From: an uncultured Allomuricauda sp.
Lineage (GTDB): Bacteria > Bacteroidota > Bacteroidia > Flavobacteriales > Flavobacteriaceae
Reading direction: 5' to 3'
Length of the DNA stretch: 64,000 nucleotides
Assembly: GCF_947499585.1 (NCBI RefSeq)
Contig: NZ_CANMOO010000001.1
Span: 992,001 to 1,056,000 of the forward strand
In this document: one piece after another, positions 24,115-33,638 of the stretch
Numbering within the stretch: the first letter of the stretch is position 1
Layout of the letters: every line of letters begins with the position of its first letter
Translations under genes and position numbers: made by a program
The notes under the pieces: generated by a model
Database searches by the model: none
Seen by the model: only the letters and a program-made list of their open reading frames with translations
Told to the model about the DNA's origin: nothing

Positions 24115-27051
24115 TTGATAACCAAAAATTGTTCCAGATTGGATAAATCTCTCTTAAAATCTCTCTCTCAAGAATTACAAGGCCAATTATTAATAGACCA
24201 CTTAAGTAGGGCTCTATATGCAACGGATGCATCTGTTTACAGAAAGCAACCTGCAGCGGTGTCATACCCATTAAATAAGAAGGACATTCAAATTTTAATC
24301 TCCTTTGCAAACAAGCATGGTATTGGATTAATTCCTAGAACTGCGGGAACTTCCTTGGCAGGACAATGTGTAGGTGAAGGTATTGTTGTTGATGTTTCCA
24401 AACATTTTACCCAAATTTTGAATTTGGACAAAGAGAAAAAACAAATTAAGGTTCAACCTGGGGTAGTTAGAGATGAGTTAAATCAATATTTAAAACCATT
24501 TGGTCTTTTTTTTGGACCAAATACGTCAACATCTAACAGATGTATGATTGGTGGAATGGTCGGTAACAATTCATCTGGTACCACATCTATTCAATATGGT
24601 GTTACAAGGGATAAAGTGGTTGCTCTTAACTGTATATTATCTGATGGTAGTGAAGCTTTTTTTGCTGATTTGGATAAAGATGAATTTGAAAGCAAGAAGG
24701 ATCAAAATTCGCTTGAAGGCATTATTTATTCAGCAATTAATACGGAGCTTTCCAACACCAATAATCAAGAAAATATTAAAACAGAATTCCCAAAACCTAG
24801 TATCCATAGAAGAAACACGGGTTATGCAGTGGATGAACTTTTAAAGAACAAGATTTTTGGAGCTAATGAAGGAGATTTTAATTTATGCAAATTGTTGTCC
24901 GGGAGTGAAGGCACCTTAGCTTTTACTACCGAAATCACCCTACAATTGGATGATTTACCGCCGCCTTTATCAGCAATGGTAGCCACGCATTATAGTAGTT
25001 TAGAAGACTGTTTGAGCGATGTAGCCCCGGTTATGCAGCATAATTTGCATACCTGCGAGATGATGGACAAGGTCATTCTTGATTGCACAAAAAACAATAG
25101 AGCGCAATTGGCCAATCGATTTTTTGTGGATGGAGATCCTGCGGGAATCTTAATGTTGGAGGTAAAGGCTAACACCGATGATGAACTGGAAAAACAATTG
25201 CAAGAATTACTGGCGACCATTCAAAAATCCGGATTAAGCTATGCAAGCCCGGTTTTAAAAGGTGATGATATCAACAAAGCTCTTGAACTGCGCAAAGCAG
25301 GATTAGGTTTATTGGGAAATATGGTTGGTGACCGTAAAGCAGTTGCTTGTATTGAAGACACTGCTGTAGCCTTGGAAGATTTAAAAGATTTTATTGGGGA
25401 ATTCACTCAAATTATGAAGGGCTATGATCAAGACGCTGTTTACTATGCCCATGCTGGAGCTGGAGAATTGCACTTAAGACCCATTCTTAACTTGAAAAAA
25501 TCAGAGGATGTCGTTTTATTCCGTTCCATCACAACAGATGTAGCAAAACTCACCAAAAAATACAAAGGTAGCTTTAGTGGTGAGCACGGTGATGGTATAG
25601 TAAGAGCGGAATTTATTCCCTTAATGATTGGAGAGGCCAATTATGAATTACTGAAACGTATAAAATCTGTTTTTGACCCCAATAATATATTCAACCCAGG
25701 GAAAATTGTAGATGCCTTTCCCATGGATGAATCGTTGCGTTATGAAATTAACCGAGTTGAGCCCGAAGTAAAGACATTAATGGATTTTTCAGATAGCGAA
25801 GGAATTCTGAAAGCTGCTGAAAAATGTAATGGCAGTGGTGATTGTCGAAAAAGCCATAATATGACTGGCGGTATGTGCCCCAGTTACCATGCTACCAAAA
25901 ATGAGAAAGATACCACGCGCGGTAGGGCCAATGCCCTGCGGGAGTTTTTGACCAATTCAGAAAAACCAAATAAGTTTAATCAGAAAGAACTCAAAGAAGT
26001 TTTTGACCTGTGTTTAAGTTGTAAAGCTTGTGCCAGCGAATGCCCAAGCAACGTAGATGTGGCGACCCTAAAAGCAGAGTTTCTTTATCAATATCAAGAA
26101 ACAAATGGTTATCCATTGCGAAGCAAGTTATTCGCTCACAATACTAGATTCAATGCTCTTGGGAGTAAACTCCCTAGGCTGACCAATTCCATTTATAAGT
26201 CCAAAACAATGGGCGGTCTCCTTAAAAAAACATCTGGGGTAGCTGCGGAAAGATCTCTTCCAAAAGTTTACAATTTCAATTTTGAAAATTATTTAAAAAA
26301 GTTTAGGACTGAAAACATCCAATCCTTAAAGAAGGTGGTTCTATATATTGATGAATTTACTCAGTATTTGGATGTAGAGGTGGGTAAGGATGCTATAGAA
26401 CTGCTTTGTAAACTTGGATATGATGTGCAGTTGTTTTATGCAGAAAGTGGACGAACATATTTGTCTAAAGGGTTCTTAAAACAGGCTAAAAAACTGGTGG
26501 AGAAGAATATGACCAGATTGGAAACGGTACTTCTACAAAATATTCCAATTGTTGGCTTGGAACCTTCAGCAATACTATCCTTTAGGGATGAATACAAGAG
26601 ATTGCATCATAATAAAGAACAAGTAGATAAACTTGCTTCAAGTTCCTTTTTAATTGAGGAGTTTTTAGCTTTAGAGATTAGCGAAGGAAATATAGATTCT
26701 GATAGTTTTACACAAGAGGAAAAAGTGGTTAAGATTCATAGTCATTGCCACCAGAAGGCATTGTCTAACCAAAAAGTCACGTTTGACGTCCTTAACCTGC
26801 CCATAAATTATAAGGTTTCTATAATTGCATCGGGTTGTTGCGGAATGGCAGGCTCTTTTGGGTATGAAAAAGAACATTATGAAACTAGTATGAAGGTTGG
26901 TGAGCTTAAATTGTTCCCTGCTGTGCGGAAAAGCCCGGTGGAAACCATAATTTCAGCAAACGGGACAAGCTGTAGGCATCAAATTAAAGATGGAACGGAA
27001 AGGGATTCACAACATCCTGTTTCAATCTTGTGTCAAGCCCTGATTATCTAA
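24115..27051 (+). CDS. YdiJ-like FAD-linked oxidase/Fe-S dehydrogenase
   Basis: A 978-residue fusion. An N-terminal FAD-binding type 4 domain (about 30-270; PRTAGTSLAGQ and GPNTSTSNRCMIGGMVGNNS) is followed by the FAD-oxidase C-terminal domain with SGEHGDGIVRAEF (about 487-499). Next come two Fe-S motifs, CNGSGDCRK...GGMCPS and CLSCKACASECPS, and a CCG-type domain ending with HCHQKAL and GCCGMAGSFGYE. This layout matches E. coli YdiJ (about 1018 residues), a D-2-hydroxyacid (2-hydroxyglutarate) dehydrogenase. No ATG exists upstream of the first motif; TTG at 24115 or TTG at 24139 must start it, the latter giving a more usual N-terminus. Confidence 0.9.
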   Translation: MITKNCSRLDKSLLKSLSQELQGQLLIDHLSRALYATDASVYRKQPAAVSYPLNKKDIQILISFANKHGIGLIPRTAGTSLAGQCVGEGIVVDVSKHFTQILNLDKEKKQIKVQPGVVRDELNQYLKPFGLFFGPNTSTSNRCMIGGMVGNNSSGTTSIQYGVTRDKVVALNCILSDGSEAFFADLDKDEFESKKDQNSLEGIIYSAINTELSNTNNQENIKTEFPKPSIHRRNTGYAVDELLKNKIFGANEGDFNLCKLLSGSEGTLAFTTEITLQLDDLPPPLSAMVATHYSSLEDCLSDVAPVMQHNLHTCEMMDKVILDCTKNNRAQLANRFFVDGDPAGILMLEVKANTDDELEKQLQELLATIQKSGLSYASPVLKGDDINKALELRKAGLGLLGNMVGDRKAVACIEDTAVALEDLKDFIGEFTQIMKGYDQDAVYYAHAGAGELHLRPILNLKKSEDVVLFRSITTDVAKLTKKYKGSFSGEHGDGIVRAEFIPLMIGEANYELLKRIKSVFDPNNIFNPGKIVDAFPMDESLRYEINRVEPEVKTLMDFSDSEGILKAAEKCNGSGDCRKSHNMTGGMCPSYHATKNEKDTTRGRANALREFLTNSEKPNKFNQKELKEVFDLCLSCKACASECPSNVDVATLKAEFLYQYQETNGYPLRSKLFAHNTRFNALGSKLPRLTNSIYKSKTMGGLLKKTSGVAAERSLPKVYNFNFENYLKKFRTENIQSLKKVVLYIDEFTQYLDVEVGKDAIELLCKLGYDVQLFYAESGRTYLSKGFLKQAKKLVEKNMTRLETVLLQNIPIVGLEPSAILSFRDEYKRLHHNKEQVDKLASSSFLIEEFLALEISEGNIDSDSFTQEEKVVKIHSHCHQKALSNQKVTFDVLNLPINYKVSIIASGCCGMAGSFGYEKEHYETSMKVGELKLFPAVRKSPVETIISANGTSCRHQIKDGTERDSQHPVSILCQALII

Positions 27052-27926
27052 GGTCTTTTCGTCTTTTTTTCTTCTATCACTTCAGAGATGGTTTCAATAT
27101 CCAATTCTTTATCCGTTATGGAAGCGATAAGCTCATTCATGTCCATTTCCTTAAGGTCTTCGTCAACAAAGAAAGGCGATAGCTTGTCATGATTATAATG
27201 GTATATTTTCCAACGCTTAAAAGAATATTCCAGAGCAGTTAAATTTTCTACCCAATCCCCAGAATTTAGGTAAAGACAGCTTCCATGCTTATTTTCATAT
27301 CGTTCTTTTTTGGGTTGATGTATATGGCCACAGATTACATAATCATAGTCGTTTTCAATAGCAAGGTCTCCTGCGGTTTTTTCAAAATTATTGATATACT
27401 TTATGGCGCCTTTAACGCTTTTTTTTATGCGTTTGGAGAGGGAATATCGCTCACGTCCCATCTTAGCCAAACACCAATTAATAAAACTATTTATTAGGAT
27501 AAGAATATCGTAACCGTAGCCACCAAGTTTTGCTAACCATTTTGCATTTTGGATAGACACATCAAAAACATCACCATGGAAAATCCATGCCTTTTTACCA
27601 TCTAAATTGAGTACAAGTTTATTGGCAATTTTAAAATTACCCATTGAAGTATCACTAAACTTACGAAGCATTTCATCATGATTACCAGTGATATAGTAAA
27701 CTTCTGTGTCCTTAGACGCCATACCAATAAGCTTTCTAAGTACTTTTAAGTGCGAAGCTGGGAAATAACGTTTGCTAAATTGCCAAATATCTATGATATC
27801 CCCATTCAGTATAAGTTTCTTGGGTTGAATACTATTTAGGTAAGCGATGAGCTCATCCGCATGGCAGCCGTATGTTCCAAGGTGGACATCTGAAATTACA
27901 GCTAATTCAATCTTCCTCTTTTTCAA
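27048..27926 (-). CDS. LpxH-like metallophosphoesterase (UDP-2,3-diacylglucosamine diphosphatase family)
   Basis: A calcineurin-like phosphoesterase with the full set of metal motifs: ISDVHLG, NGDIIDIW, TGNHDE, IFHGDVFD and CGHIHQP. The family hydrolyses UDP-2,3-diacylglucosamine in lipid A synthesis, although COG2908 members vary. No ATG is available. I choose TTG at 27926, which starts the protein (M)KKRKIELAVISDVHLG as in relatives (292 aa); an upstream TTG at 27977 would add 17 residues. The end overlaps the convergent dehydrogenase by 4 bp. Confidence 0.85.
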   Translation of the reverse strand: MKKRKIELAVISDVHLGTYGCHADELIAYLNSIQPKKLILNGDIIDIWQFSKRYFPASHLKVLRKLIGMASKDTEVYYITGNHDEMLRKFSDTSMGNFKIANKLVLNLDGKKAWIFHGDVFDVSIQNAKWLAKLGGYGYDILILINSFINWCLAKMGRERYSLSKRIKKSVKGAIKYINNFEKTAGDLAIENDYDYVICGHIHQPKKERYENKHGSCLYLNSGDWVENLTALEYSFKRWKIYHYNHDKLSPFFVDEDLKEMDMNELIASITDKELDIETISEVIEEKKTKRP

Positions 27927-28066
27927 TGATATAGAGTTTGTTGCAAAATAAGTGTGTAGGAATAAACTTAAAATCAAATTGAAGTCAATAATTTATGAGC
28001 ATACCGTTAAAAAAACATCAATTGACACCCTTATACGTTACATAAACATTAACTGGCAAGCTTTTT

Positions 28067-28096
28067 TTTGAAAAAGATTTATAACATCTACCTTTG
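28067..28096 (+). promoter_or_regulatory. aroC promoter (TTTG -18 bp- TACCTTTG)
   Basis: TTTG at 28067-28070 and TACCTTTG at 28089-28096 with an 18-bp spacer match the Flavobacterium -33/-7 consensus. The aroC ATG is 22 bp downstream. Confidence 0.6.
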
Positions 28097-28118
28097 AAGC
28101 TTATTGAATTTTTGGTAC

Positions 28119-29183
28119 ATGGCAGGAAATACTTTTGGACAGCTTTTTAAACTAACATCTTTTGGAGAATCACACGGCAGGGCGATTGGCGGAGTAATAG
28201 ACGGCTGTCCTGCCGGTATAGCATTGGATTTGGAAAAAATCCAATCGGAATTAAACAGGAGGAAGCCTGGCCAGTCTGCCATAGTTACGCAACGAAAGGA
28301 ACCTGACACAGTTGAGATTTATTCAGGTCTTTTTGAAGGGAAAACTACAGGAACTCCTATAGGTTTTGCTATCCATAATACAAATCAAAAATCCAATGAT
28401 TATTCACATATAAAAGATTCATACAGACCTTCTCATGCGGATTACGTGTACGACAAGAAATATGGGTTTAGAGATTATAGAGGTGGAGGTAGAAGTTCTG
28501 CCAGAGAAACGGCAAGTAGAGTAGTGGCAGGGGCTATTGCAAAGCAATTCCTAACGGATGTAAAAATCAATGCTTTTGTTTCTCAAGTTGGTGAAATGAA
28601 ATTGGAAAAAGACTACAAAGAACTTGACTTTTCAAAGATAGAGGCCAATCCAGTGCGTTGTCCAGATATGGAAACGGCAGCCCGTATGGAAGAATACATA
28701 AAATCCATTAAAAAAGAAGGTGATACTATTGGGGGTGTCATTACCTGTGTCATTCAAAATGTACCAATTGGTTTGGGCGAACCGGTGTTCGATAAATTGC
28801 ATGCTACTTTAGGAGGTGCAATGCTTTCAATCAACGCAGTAAAGGGTTTTGAGTATGGTAGCGGATTTAATGGAGTTACCATGAAAGGAAGTGAGCACAA
28901 TGACTCCTATAACAGTGATGGCACTACAACAACAAATCTAAGTGGCGGTATTCAAGGAGGTATCAGCAATGGGATGGACATTTATTTCAATGTGGCGTTT
29001 AAACCTGTTGCAACAGTTCTTCAATCCTATGAAACTATAAATAAAGAAGGCGAGAAAGTGACAACCCAAGGTAAAGGAAGACATGACCCTTGTGTTGTTC
29101 CAAGAGCTGTCCCAATTGTAGAAGCCATGGCCGCTATGGTTTTGGCAGACTTCGTCCTTTTAGCGCGTACTAACAAAATATAA
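28119..29183 (+). CDS. aroC: chorismate synthase
   Basis: A 354-residue enzyme that makes chorismate from EPSP with reduced FMN, the last shared step of aromatic biosynthesis. Signatures are [19 protein letters not shown] near the N-terminus, [16 protein letters not shown] mid-protein, and [18 protein letters not shown] near the C-terminus. The ATG at 28119 ([10 protein letters not shown]) is the standard start; a TTG 15 bp upstream is in frame but less likely given the promoter spacing. Confidence 0.97.
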   Translation: MAGNTFGQLFKLTSFGESHGRAIGGVIDGCPAGIALDLEKIQSELNRRKPGQSAIVTQRKEPDTVEIYSGLFEGKTTGTPIGFAIHNTNQKSNDYSHIKDSYRPSHADYVYDKKYGFRDYRGGGRSSARETASRVVAGAIAKQFLTDVKINAFVSQVGEMKLEKDYKELDFSKIEANPVRCPDMETAARMEEYIKSIKKEGDTIGGVITCVIQNVPIGLGEPVFDKLHATLGGAMLSINAVKGFEYGSGFNGVTMKGSEHNDSYNSDGTTTTNLSGGIQGGISNGMDIYFNVAFKPVATVLQSYETINKEGEKVTTQGKGRHDPCVVPRAVPIVEAMAAMVLADFVLLARTNKI

Positions 29184-29239
29184 TAGCTTCTTTAATTTTT
29201 TTCCACTCAAAATAGTATCTTACTACGCAAATTCCAACT

Positions 29240-30565
29240 ATGCGTAAATTAGAATTACACTGGAAAATCCTTATAGGGATGGTGTTAGGTATTGTTTTTG
29301 GCTTCGTTATGACCCAAATTGATTGGGGTAAAGGTTTTGTCTCCGACTGGATTCAACCCCTGGGAACAATTTTTGTCAAACTACTTAAACTTATTGCTAT
29401 TCCTTTGATTATTGCTTCTTTAGTCAAGGGAATTTCCGATTTAAAGGATATTTCTAAGTTTAGGAATATTGGGTTAAGAACCATCGGAATTTATATTTTA
29501 ACTACTGTTGTGGCCATTACTATTGGCTTACTTCTTGTAAATACGTTGAAACCCGGAAACGGTATTTCGGAAGAAACGGTTGCCAAATTAACCCAGACCT
29601 ACGCCACCGATTCGGGGGTTACTTCAAAAATAGCAGAGGCCACGCGTCAGAAAGATGGAGGCCCTTTGCAGTTTTTAGAAGATATGGTGCCAGACAATGC
29701 CATAAAAGCTATGAGCGATAACGGCCTTATGCTCCAAGTTATCTTTTTTACCATATTTCTCGGGATTTCTATGTTACTGATTGGTGAAAAAAGGGCAAAA
29801 CCTCTAAAAGACTTTTTCGATTCCTTAAATGATGTGGTCTTAAAAATGGTGGATCTGATTATGCTTTCCGCTCCATATGCCGTATTTGCATTGTTAGCTG
29901 GAGTAGTAACGTCCTCAAGTGATCCAGATTTACTGCTAGCACTATTAAAATATGCAGGTGTGGTTGTTGGCGGACTGTTTTTAATGATAGTGTTTTACGC
30001 CATTGTTGTTTCTGTGTACACTAAAAAGAATCCGTTCTGGTTTTTAAAAGAAATGAGTCCTGCGCAACTATTGGCCTTTTCAACAAGTTCCAGCGCCGCT
30101 ACTTTACCAGTGACCATGGAAAGAGTGGAGGAACACATAGGGGTGGACAAGGAAGTATCCAGTTTTGTATTACCTGTTGGTGCAACCATCAATATGGATG
30201 GTACAAGTTTGTACCAGGGCGTAGCAGCGGTTTTCATTTCTCAAGCATTAGGGTTTGACCTAACCTTTGGAGATCAGTTAACCATCGTGTTAACCGCATT
30301 ATTGGCGTCTATTGGCTCTGCAGCAGTACCAGGTGCCGGAATGGTAATGTTGGTGATTGTATTAGAGTCCATAGGTTTCCCAGCTGATAAATTGGCCATA
30401 GGATTGGCATTGATTTTTGCTGTGGATAGACCTTTGGATATGTGCAGAACTATAGTGAATGTAACTGGAGATGCCATGGTATCCATGGTTGTTGCAAAAT
30501 CCGTTGGCAAACTCGGAAAACCAAATATCAAGGAGTGGGACGATCACTTAGATGAAGTTATATAA
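29240..30565 (+). CDS. dicarboxylate/amino acid:cation symporter (DAACS family)
   Basis: A 441-residue GltP/DctA-type secondary transporter with eight membrane helices and two re-entrant loops. The serine-rich hairpin is AFSTSSSAATLPVT, the NMDGT motif is in VGATINMDGTSLYQ, and DMCRTIVNVTGDAM forms the substrate and ion site in the last helix. It imports glutamate, aspartate or C4-dicarboxylates with Na+ or H+. It is 17 bp upstream of the ATP-grasp triad and on the same strand, so it may be co-transcribed. Confidence 0.93.
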   Translation: MRKLELHWKILIGMVLGIVFGFVMTQIDWGKGFVSDWIQPLGTIFVKLLKLIAIPLIIASLVKGISDLKDISKFRNIGLRTIGIYILTTVVAITIGLLLVNTLKPGNGISEETVAKLTQTYATDSGVTSKIAEATRQKDGGPLQFLEDMVPDNAIKAMSDNGLMLQVIFFTIFLGISMLLIGEKRAKPLKDFFDSLNDVVLKMVDLIMLSAPYAVFALLAGVVTSSSDPDLLLALLKYAGVVVGGLFLMIVFYAIVVSVYTKKNPFWFLKEMSPAQLLAFSTSSSAATLPVTMERVEEHIGVDKEVSSFVLPVGATINMDGTSLYQGVAAVFISQALGFDLTFGDQLTIVLTALLASIGSAAVPGAGMVMLVIVLESIGFPADKLAIGLALIFAVDRPLDMCRTIVNVTGDAMVSMVVAKSVGKLGKPNIKEWDDHLDEVI

Positions 30566-30582
30566 CAAACCAAAGAAGAGTT

Positions 30583-31614
30583 ATGAATATCTGTTTTTTA
30601 ATGTATCCTTGGGAAGAAATTCAACCAGAAAACGATACGAGCCTTGCGCTTATTCATGAATGTGTAAAAAGAAAACATGGGGTGGCTCTGTGTACTCCGG
30701 CCAATCTAACCATAAGAAATAGTGTTACCAGTGCCTTTTGTACAGTAATCAATAAAATGGATAAGGTTTCAAGCAGCCTAAAAACGTTTTATAAACAAGC
30801 ATCACTAAGAGAGGAAATGCTTCCTTTGGCCGGGTTTGATGTTATTTTCATGCGTGCCAATCCACCTCTAGATCCTTTAATGCTCAACTTTTTAGATTCT
30901 GTAAAGGATGATGTGTTTATTGTGAATTCCCTTCAAGGGCTGCGCGAAGCAAATAATAAACTTTATACTGCCGCATTTGGTGATAGCCATAGCAACATTA
31001 TTCCAGCAACCCACGTTTCAAAAAACAAGAACTATTTGGTAAAACAAATCAATGAATCCGAAGCGGATAAAATGATTTTAAAGCCTTTGAATGGTTTTGG
31101 AGGCTCTGGGGTAATCCTTATTGAAAGAGCTGCGATGTCCAATATAAAATCATTGTTGGATTTTTATGTAACTAATTCAGATGGAACTTCTAACTACGTT
31201 ATACTTCAAGAATACATTGAAGGAGCTGACCAAGGTGATGTTAGAATTTTGATTCTGAATGGAGAACCCATAGGTGCCATGAGGCGAATACCAGGTTCGG
31301 ATGACCATAGATCCAATGTTTCTGCAGGAGGCACTGTCGCCAAGCATTCATTAACCAAGGAAGAAAAAGCCCTTTGCAAACAAATTGGCCCCAAACTGGT
31401 CAATGACGGACTGTATTTTGTTGGTATTGACGTAATTGGTGGTAAGTTGGTAGAAGTCAATGTAATGTCTCCCGGTGGAATTACATACATGAATAAAGTT
31501 TACAAAACAAAAATACAATGCAAGGTCATTGATTTTGTTGAAAGCAAGGTTATTGATAAACTGCAGGCTTTTGATAGAAGGTCTAGATTACGAAGCGAAG
31601 TGGAGAATGCATAA
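30583..31614 (+). CDS. GshB-like ATP-grasp ligase of a three-gene module
   Basis: A 343-residue glutathione synthetase-like ATP-grasp enzyme. The N-terminal domain ends near LREANNKLYTA. ATP-binding residues include K167 and the glycine loop GFGGSG (171-176), E210 in LQEYIEG, R221 in DVRILILNGEP, and the metal ligands D283, E291 and N293 in LVEVNVMSPGG. It should form an amide bond on an unknown carboxylate; it may not make glutathione, as no gshA is nearby. Its end overlaps the next gene by 8 bp (ATGCATAA), so the three genes of the module are translationally linked. Confidence 0.9.
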   Translation: MNICFLMYPWEEIQPENDTSLALIHECVKRKHGVALCTPANLTIRNSVTSAFCTVINKMDKVSSSLKTFYKQASLREEMLPLAGFDVIFMRANPPLDPLMLNFLDSVKDDVFIVNSLQGLREANNKLYTAAFGDSHSNIIPATHVSKNKNYLVKQINESEADKMILKPLNGFGGSGVILIERAAMSNIKSLLDFYVTNSDGTSNYVILQEYIEGADQGDVRILILNGEPIGAMRRIPGSDDHRSNVSAGGTVAKHSLTKEEKALCKQIGPKLVNDGLYFVGIDVIGGKLVEVNVMSPGGITYMNKVYKTKIQCKVIDFVESKVIDKLQAFDRRSRLRSEVENA

Positions 31615-32431
31615 ACGCTCTATTGAAGATATCATTCATTTCATTGAGGATGGAGCATGTTTTGAGGCAGTTTCCAGTGACTACTCCTTTACCATAAAAA
31701 TAGATAAATACGTTCCTTACATATGCGGCGCGGTGCATGATGGACATCAGTTTCGTCAGTCACTGTGGGATAATTGTATACATACGGAGTATGAACGCTG
31801 GTATGAAGAAGATCCATTCACCAAACAAATGGTACAAAGCTTTCCTATTGTTATTGCAGGCTGTGACAGCCGATTTGAATATGATTTAAACAGAGAACCA
31901 GAGCGCGCTATTTATGAGGATGCATGGGGTAAAAAACTTTGGAAACAACCACTTTCTGAAGAGGAAAAACAATTGAGCTTAACAAAGCATCAAAATTTTT
32001 ACAAGGTAGTGCGTGCGCTGGTCTCAAAATTAGAAGCCGAGTTTCAAAAAACATTGGTGTTTGATGTGCACAGCTATAATTGGAAACGATGGGATAGGGA
32101 AGTTCCTGTTTGGAATTTGGGAACATCCAATGTGGATAACGATAGGTATGGAACTTTGATAGAAAGTTGGCGAACCAAGTTGGGCGCTATGCAATTGCCC
32201 AATGGTATACAATCTACATCCAAGATCAACGATACTTTTCAAGGAAATGGTTATTTCTTAAAATACATCACACAAAACTTTAAGGACACGCTGGTTTTGG
32301 CGACAGAAATCTCAAAAATATACTGTGATGAGCATTCAGGCGTTATTTATCCTGAAGTGGTAAAATCTGTTGAGAATCAACTTAAAGATTTGATACCTTT
32401 GCAAGTTGAAGAATTCCAAAAGCACGTATGA
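31607..32431 (+). CDS. N-formylglutamate amidohydrolase family protein
   Basis: A 274-residue zinc amidohydrolase-like protein. Family landmarks are GAVHDGHQFR (41-50, with H44 and H47 as likely metal ligands), AGCDSRFEYDLNRE and LVFDVHSYNWKR. The classical enzyme hydrolyses N-formyl-L-glutamate in histidine degradation, but no hut genes are present. I start it at ATG 31607, inside the end of the ATP-grasp gene; the longer open frame from 31529 would overlap that gene by 86 bp. It overlaps the next gene by ATGA. Confidence 0.87.
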   Translation: MHKRSIEDIIHFIEDGACFEAVSSDYSFTIKIDKYVPYICGAVHDGHQFRQSLWDNCIHTEYERWYEEDPFTKQMVQSFPIVIAGCDSRFEYDLNREPERAIYEDAWGKKLWKQPLSEEEKQLSLTKHQNFYKVVRALVSKLEAEFQKTLVFDVHSYNWKRWDREVPVWNLGTSNVDNDRYGTLIESWRTKLGAMQLPNGIQSTSKINDTFQGNGYFLKYITQNFKDTLVLATEISKIYCDEHSGVIYPEVVKSVENQLKDLIPLQVEEFQKHV

Positions 32432-33600
32432 TTGAAGTAAAACGGCAACTAGAGTTACAAAAGGAATACCCTGCGCTGTTTGATATTGATTCAAACTTGA
32501 ACCGTTTGGTGAAACGAATTGAGTTGCTCAATTATGTGAATCCTTTGAACATAGAAAAGGAGAAACATCGTTTTTTTGCTTCAAAATATACCCTAGAACC
32601 AGAATTTAAGTACCCCAAATTAAAGTTTGACTCATACAAACTTCAGCGTCTTTTCTTTTCTCAACGTTTAGAACGTATTGAAGATGAATCTATCCGTAAG
32701 TTATATCAAGATGTGATATATTATTATGCCAATATGATTCAATGTATTGAAACGATTGGACAAGGTAAAAAGTTTTATTACAATTCCCTTCGCGCATTTG
32801 GAACCCCAACGGAGAAGGATGTGCAGAATGCTAGATTTATACTTCATTTTAAGGATGAACCTAGTTCAGTAGATATGGATAAGGTATTTTCTCCAGATGA
32901 AGCCAAGGCTTATTTTGAAGACTATATAACCAGATATAATTTCCCGCTTAAAATTCGGTTTTCAACGAATATTGCTGCTGAGGCCATGGTGAGTAATAGC
33001 TCACAGACTTTGTTGATCAAGAAAAATGTCAAATTCAGTAAAAATCAATTGCTCACTTTGGCCAACCATGAAATAGGGGTGCATTTGGTCACTACATTCA
33101 ATGGCCTAGATCAGCCGTTAAAAATATTTTCCAACGGATTGCCTAAAAATGTGGAAACCCAGGAAGGGTTGTCTGTTTTTAGCGAATACATGGGAGGAGC
33201 ACTTACGCTTAGGCGATTGAAGGAACTTGCATATAGAGTTATGGCAGCAGATGGTCTAATAAAAGGCTATAGTTTTGCTGATACTTTTGATTTAATCCAC
33301 GGGCAGTATAAGTTAAATAGGGAAGAGGCATTTGGGATTACGCTACGAGCACATCGTGGAGGTGGTTTTACCAAAGATCGTTTGTATTTAAGCGGATTGC
33401 GAAAAATATACAAGCGGTATCAAAATGAAGAGCCGTTGGATATCTTGTTCACCGGTAAGGTTTCACTGGATTACGAAGAGCAGATGAATCACCTTAGACA
33501 ATTGGGCTTGGTGCAACCCATTACTCATAAAAGTCTGTCATTTGAGCAGAAGCTGAATACGAACAAGACGTTGGATTTTATACTGAACAATCTTAAATAG
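32428..33600 (+). CDS. DUF1704 metallopeptidase-like protein (flavohemoglobin expression-modulating QEGLA motif family)
   Basis: A 390-residue protein of DUF1704. It shows an HExxxH zinc motif, HEIGVH (214-219), and a downstream acidic ligand candidate E246 in the family motif QEGLSVFSEYMGG (245-257). The same family contains the animal tubulin tyrosine carboxypeptidase MATCAP, so peptide-bond cleavage is a fair expectation. The bacterial name comes from an old genetic observation and does not define function. ATGA overlap with the amidohydrolase gene and the ATP-grasp partner suggest a make-and-trim system for a peptide or amide. Confidence 0.9.
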   Translation: MIEVKRQLELQKEYPALFDIDSNLNRLVKRIELLNYVNPLNIEKEKHRFFASKYTLEPEFKYPKLKFDSYKLQRLFFSQRLERIEDESIRKLYQDVIYYYANMIQCIETIGQGKKFYYNSLRAFGTPTEKDVQNARFILHFKDEPSSVDMDKVFSPDEAKAYFEDYITRYNFPLKIRFSTNIAAEAMVSNSSQTLLIKKNVKFSKNQLLTLANHEIGVHLVTTFNGLDQPLKIFSNGLPKNVETQEGLSVFSEYMGGALTLRRLKELAYRVMAADGLIKGYSFADTFDLIHGQYKLNREEAFGITLRAHRGGGFTKDRLYLSGLRKIYKRYQNEEPLDILFTGKVSLDYEEQMNHLRQLGLVQPITHKSLSFEQKLNTNKTLDFILNNLK

Positions 33601-33627
33601 CATGCCATTTCAAAAGAAATGACATGC
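33600..33627. terminator. hairpin between convergent genes
   Basis: GCATGCCATTTC, an AAAA loop and GAAATGACATGC form a 12-bp stem with one mismatch immediately after the DUF1704 stop. There is no T tract, so it may act as a Rho-assisted or mRNA-end hairpin rather than a full intrinsic terminator. Confidence 0.5.
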
Positions 33628-33638
33628 TTATCTATATG

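Noticed and set aside
31529..31606. Longer N-formylglutamate amidohydrolase start
   Set aside because: The extra 26 residues overlap the ATP-grasp gene in another frame and show no family similarity.
30583..31614. Calling this gene gshB (true glutathione synthase)
   Set aside because: The fold fits, but no gshA is nearby and the neighbours point to a different amide product, so no symbol was given.
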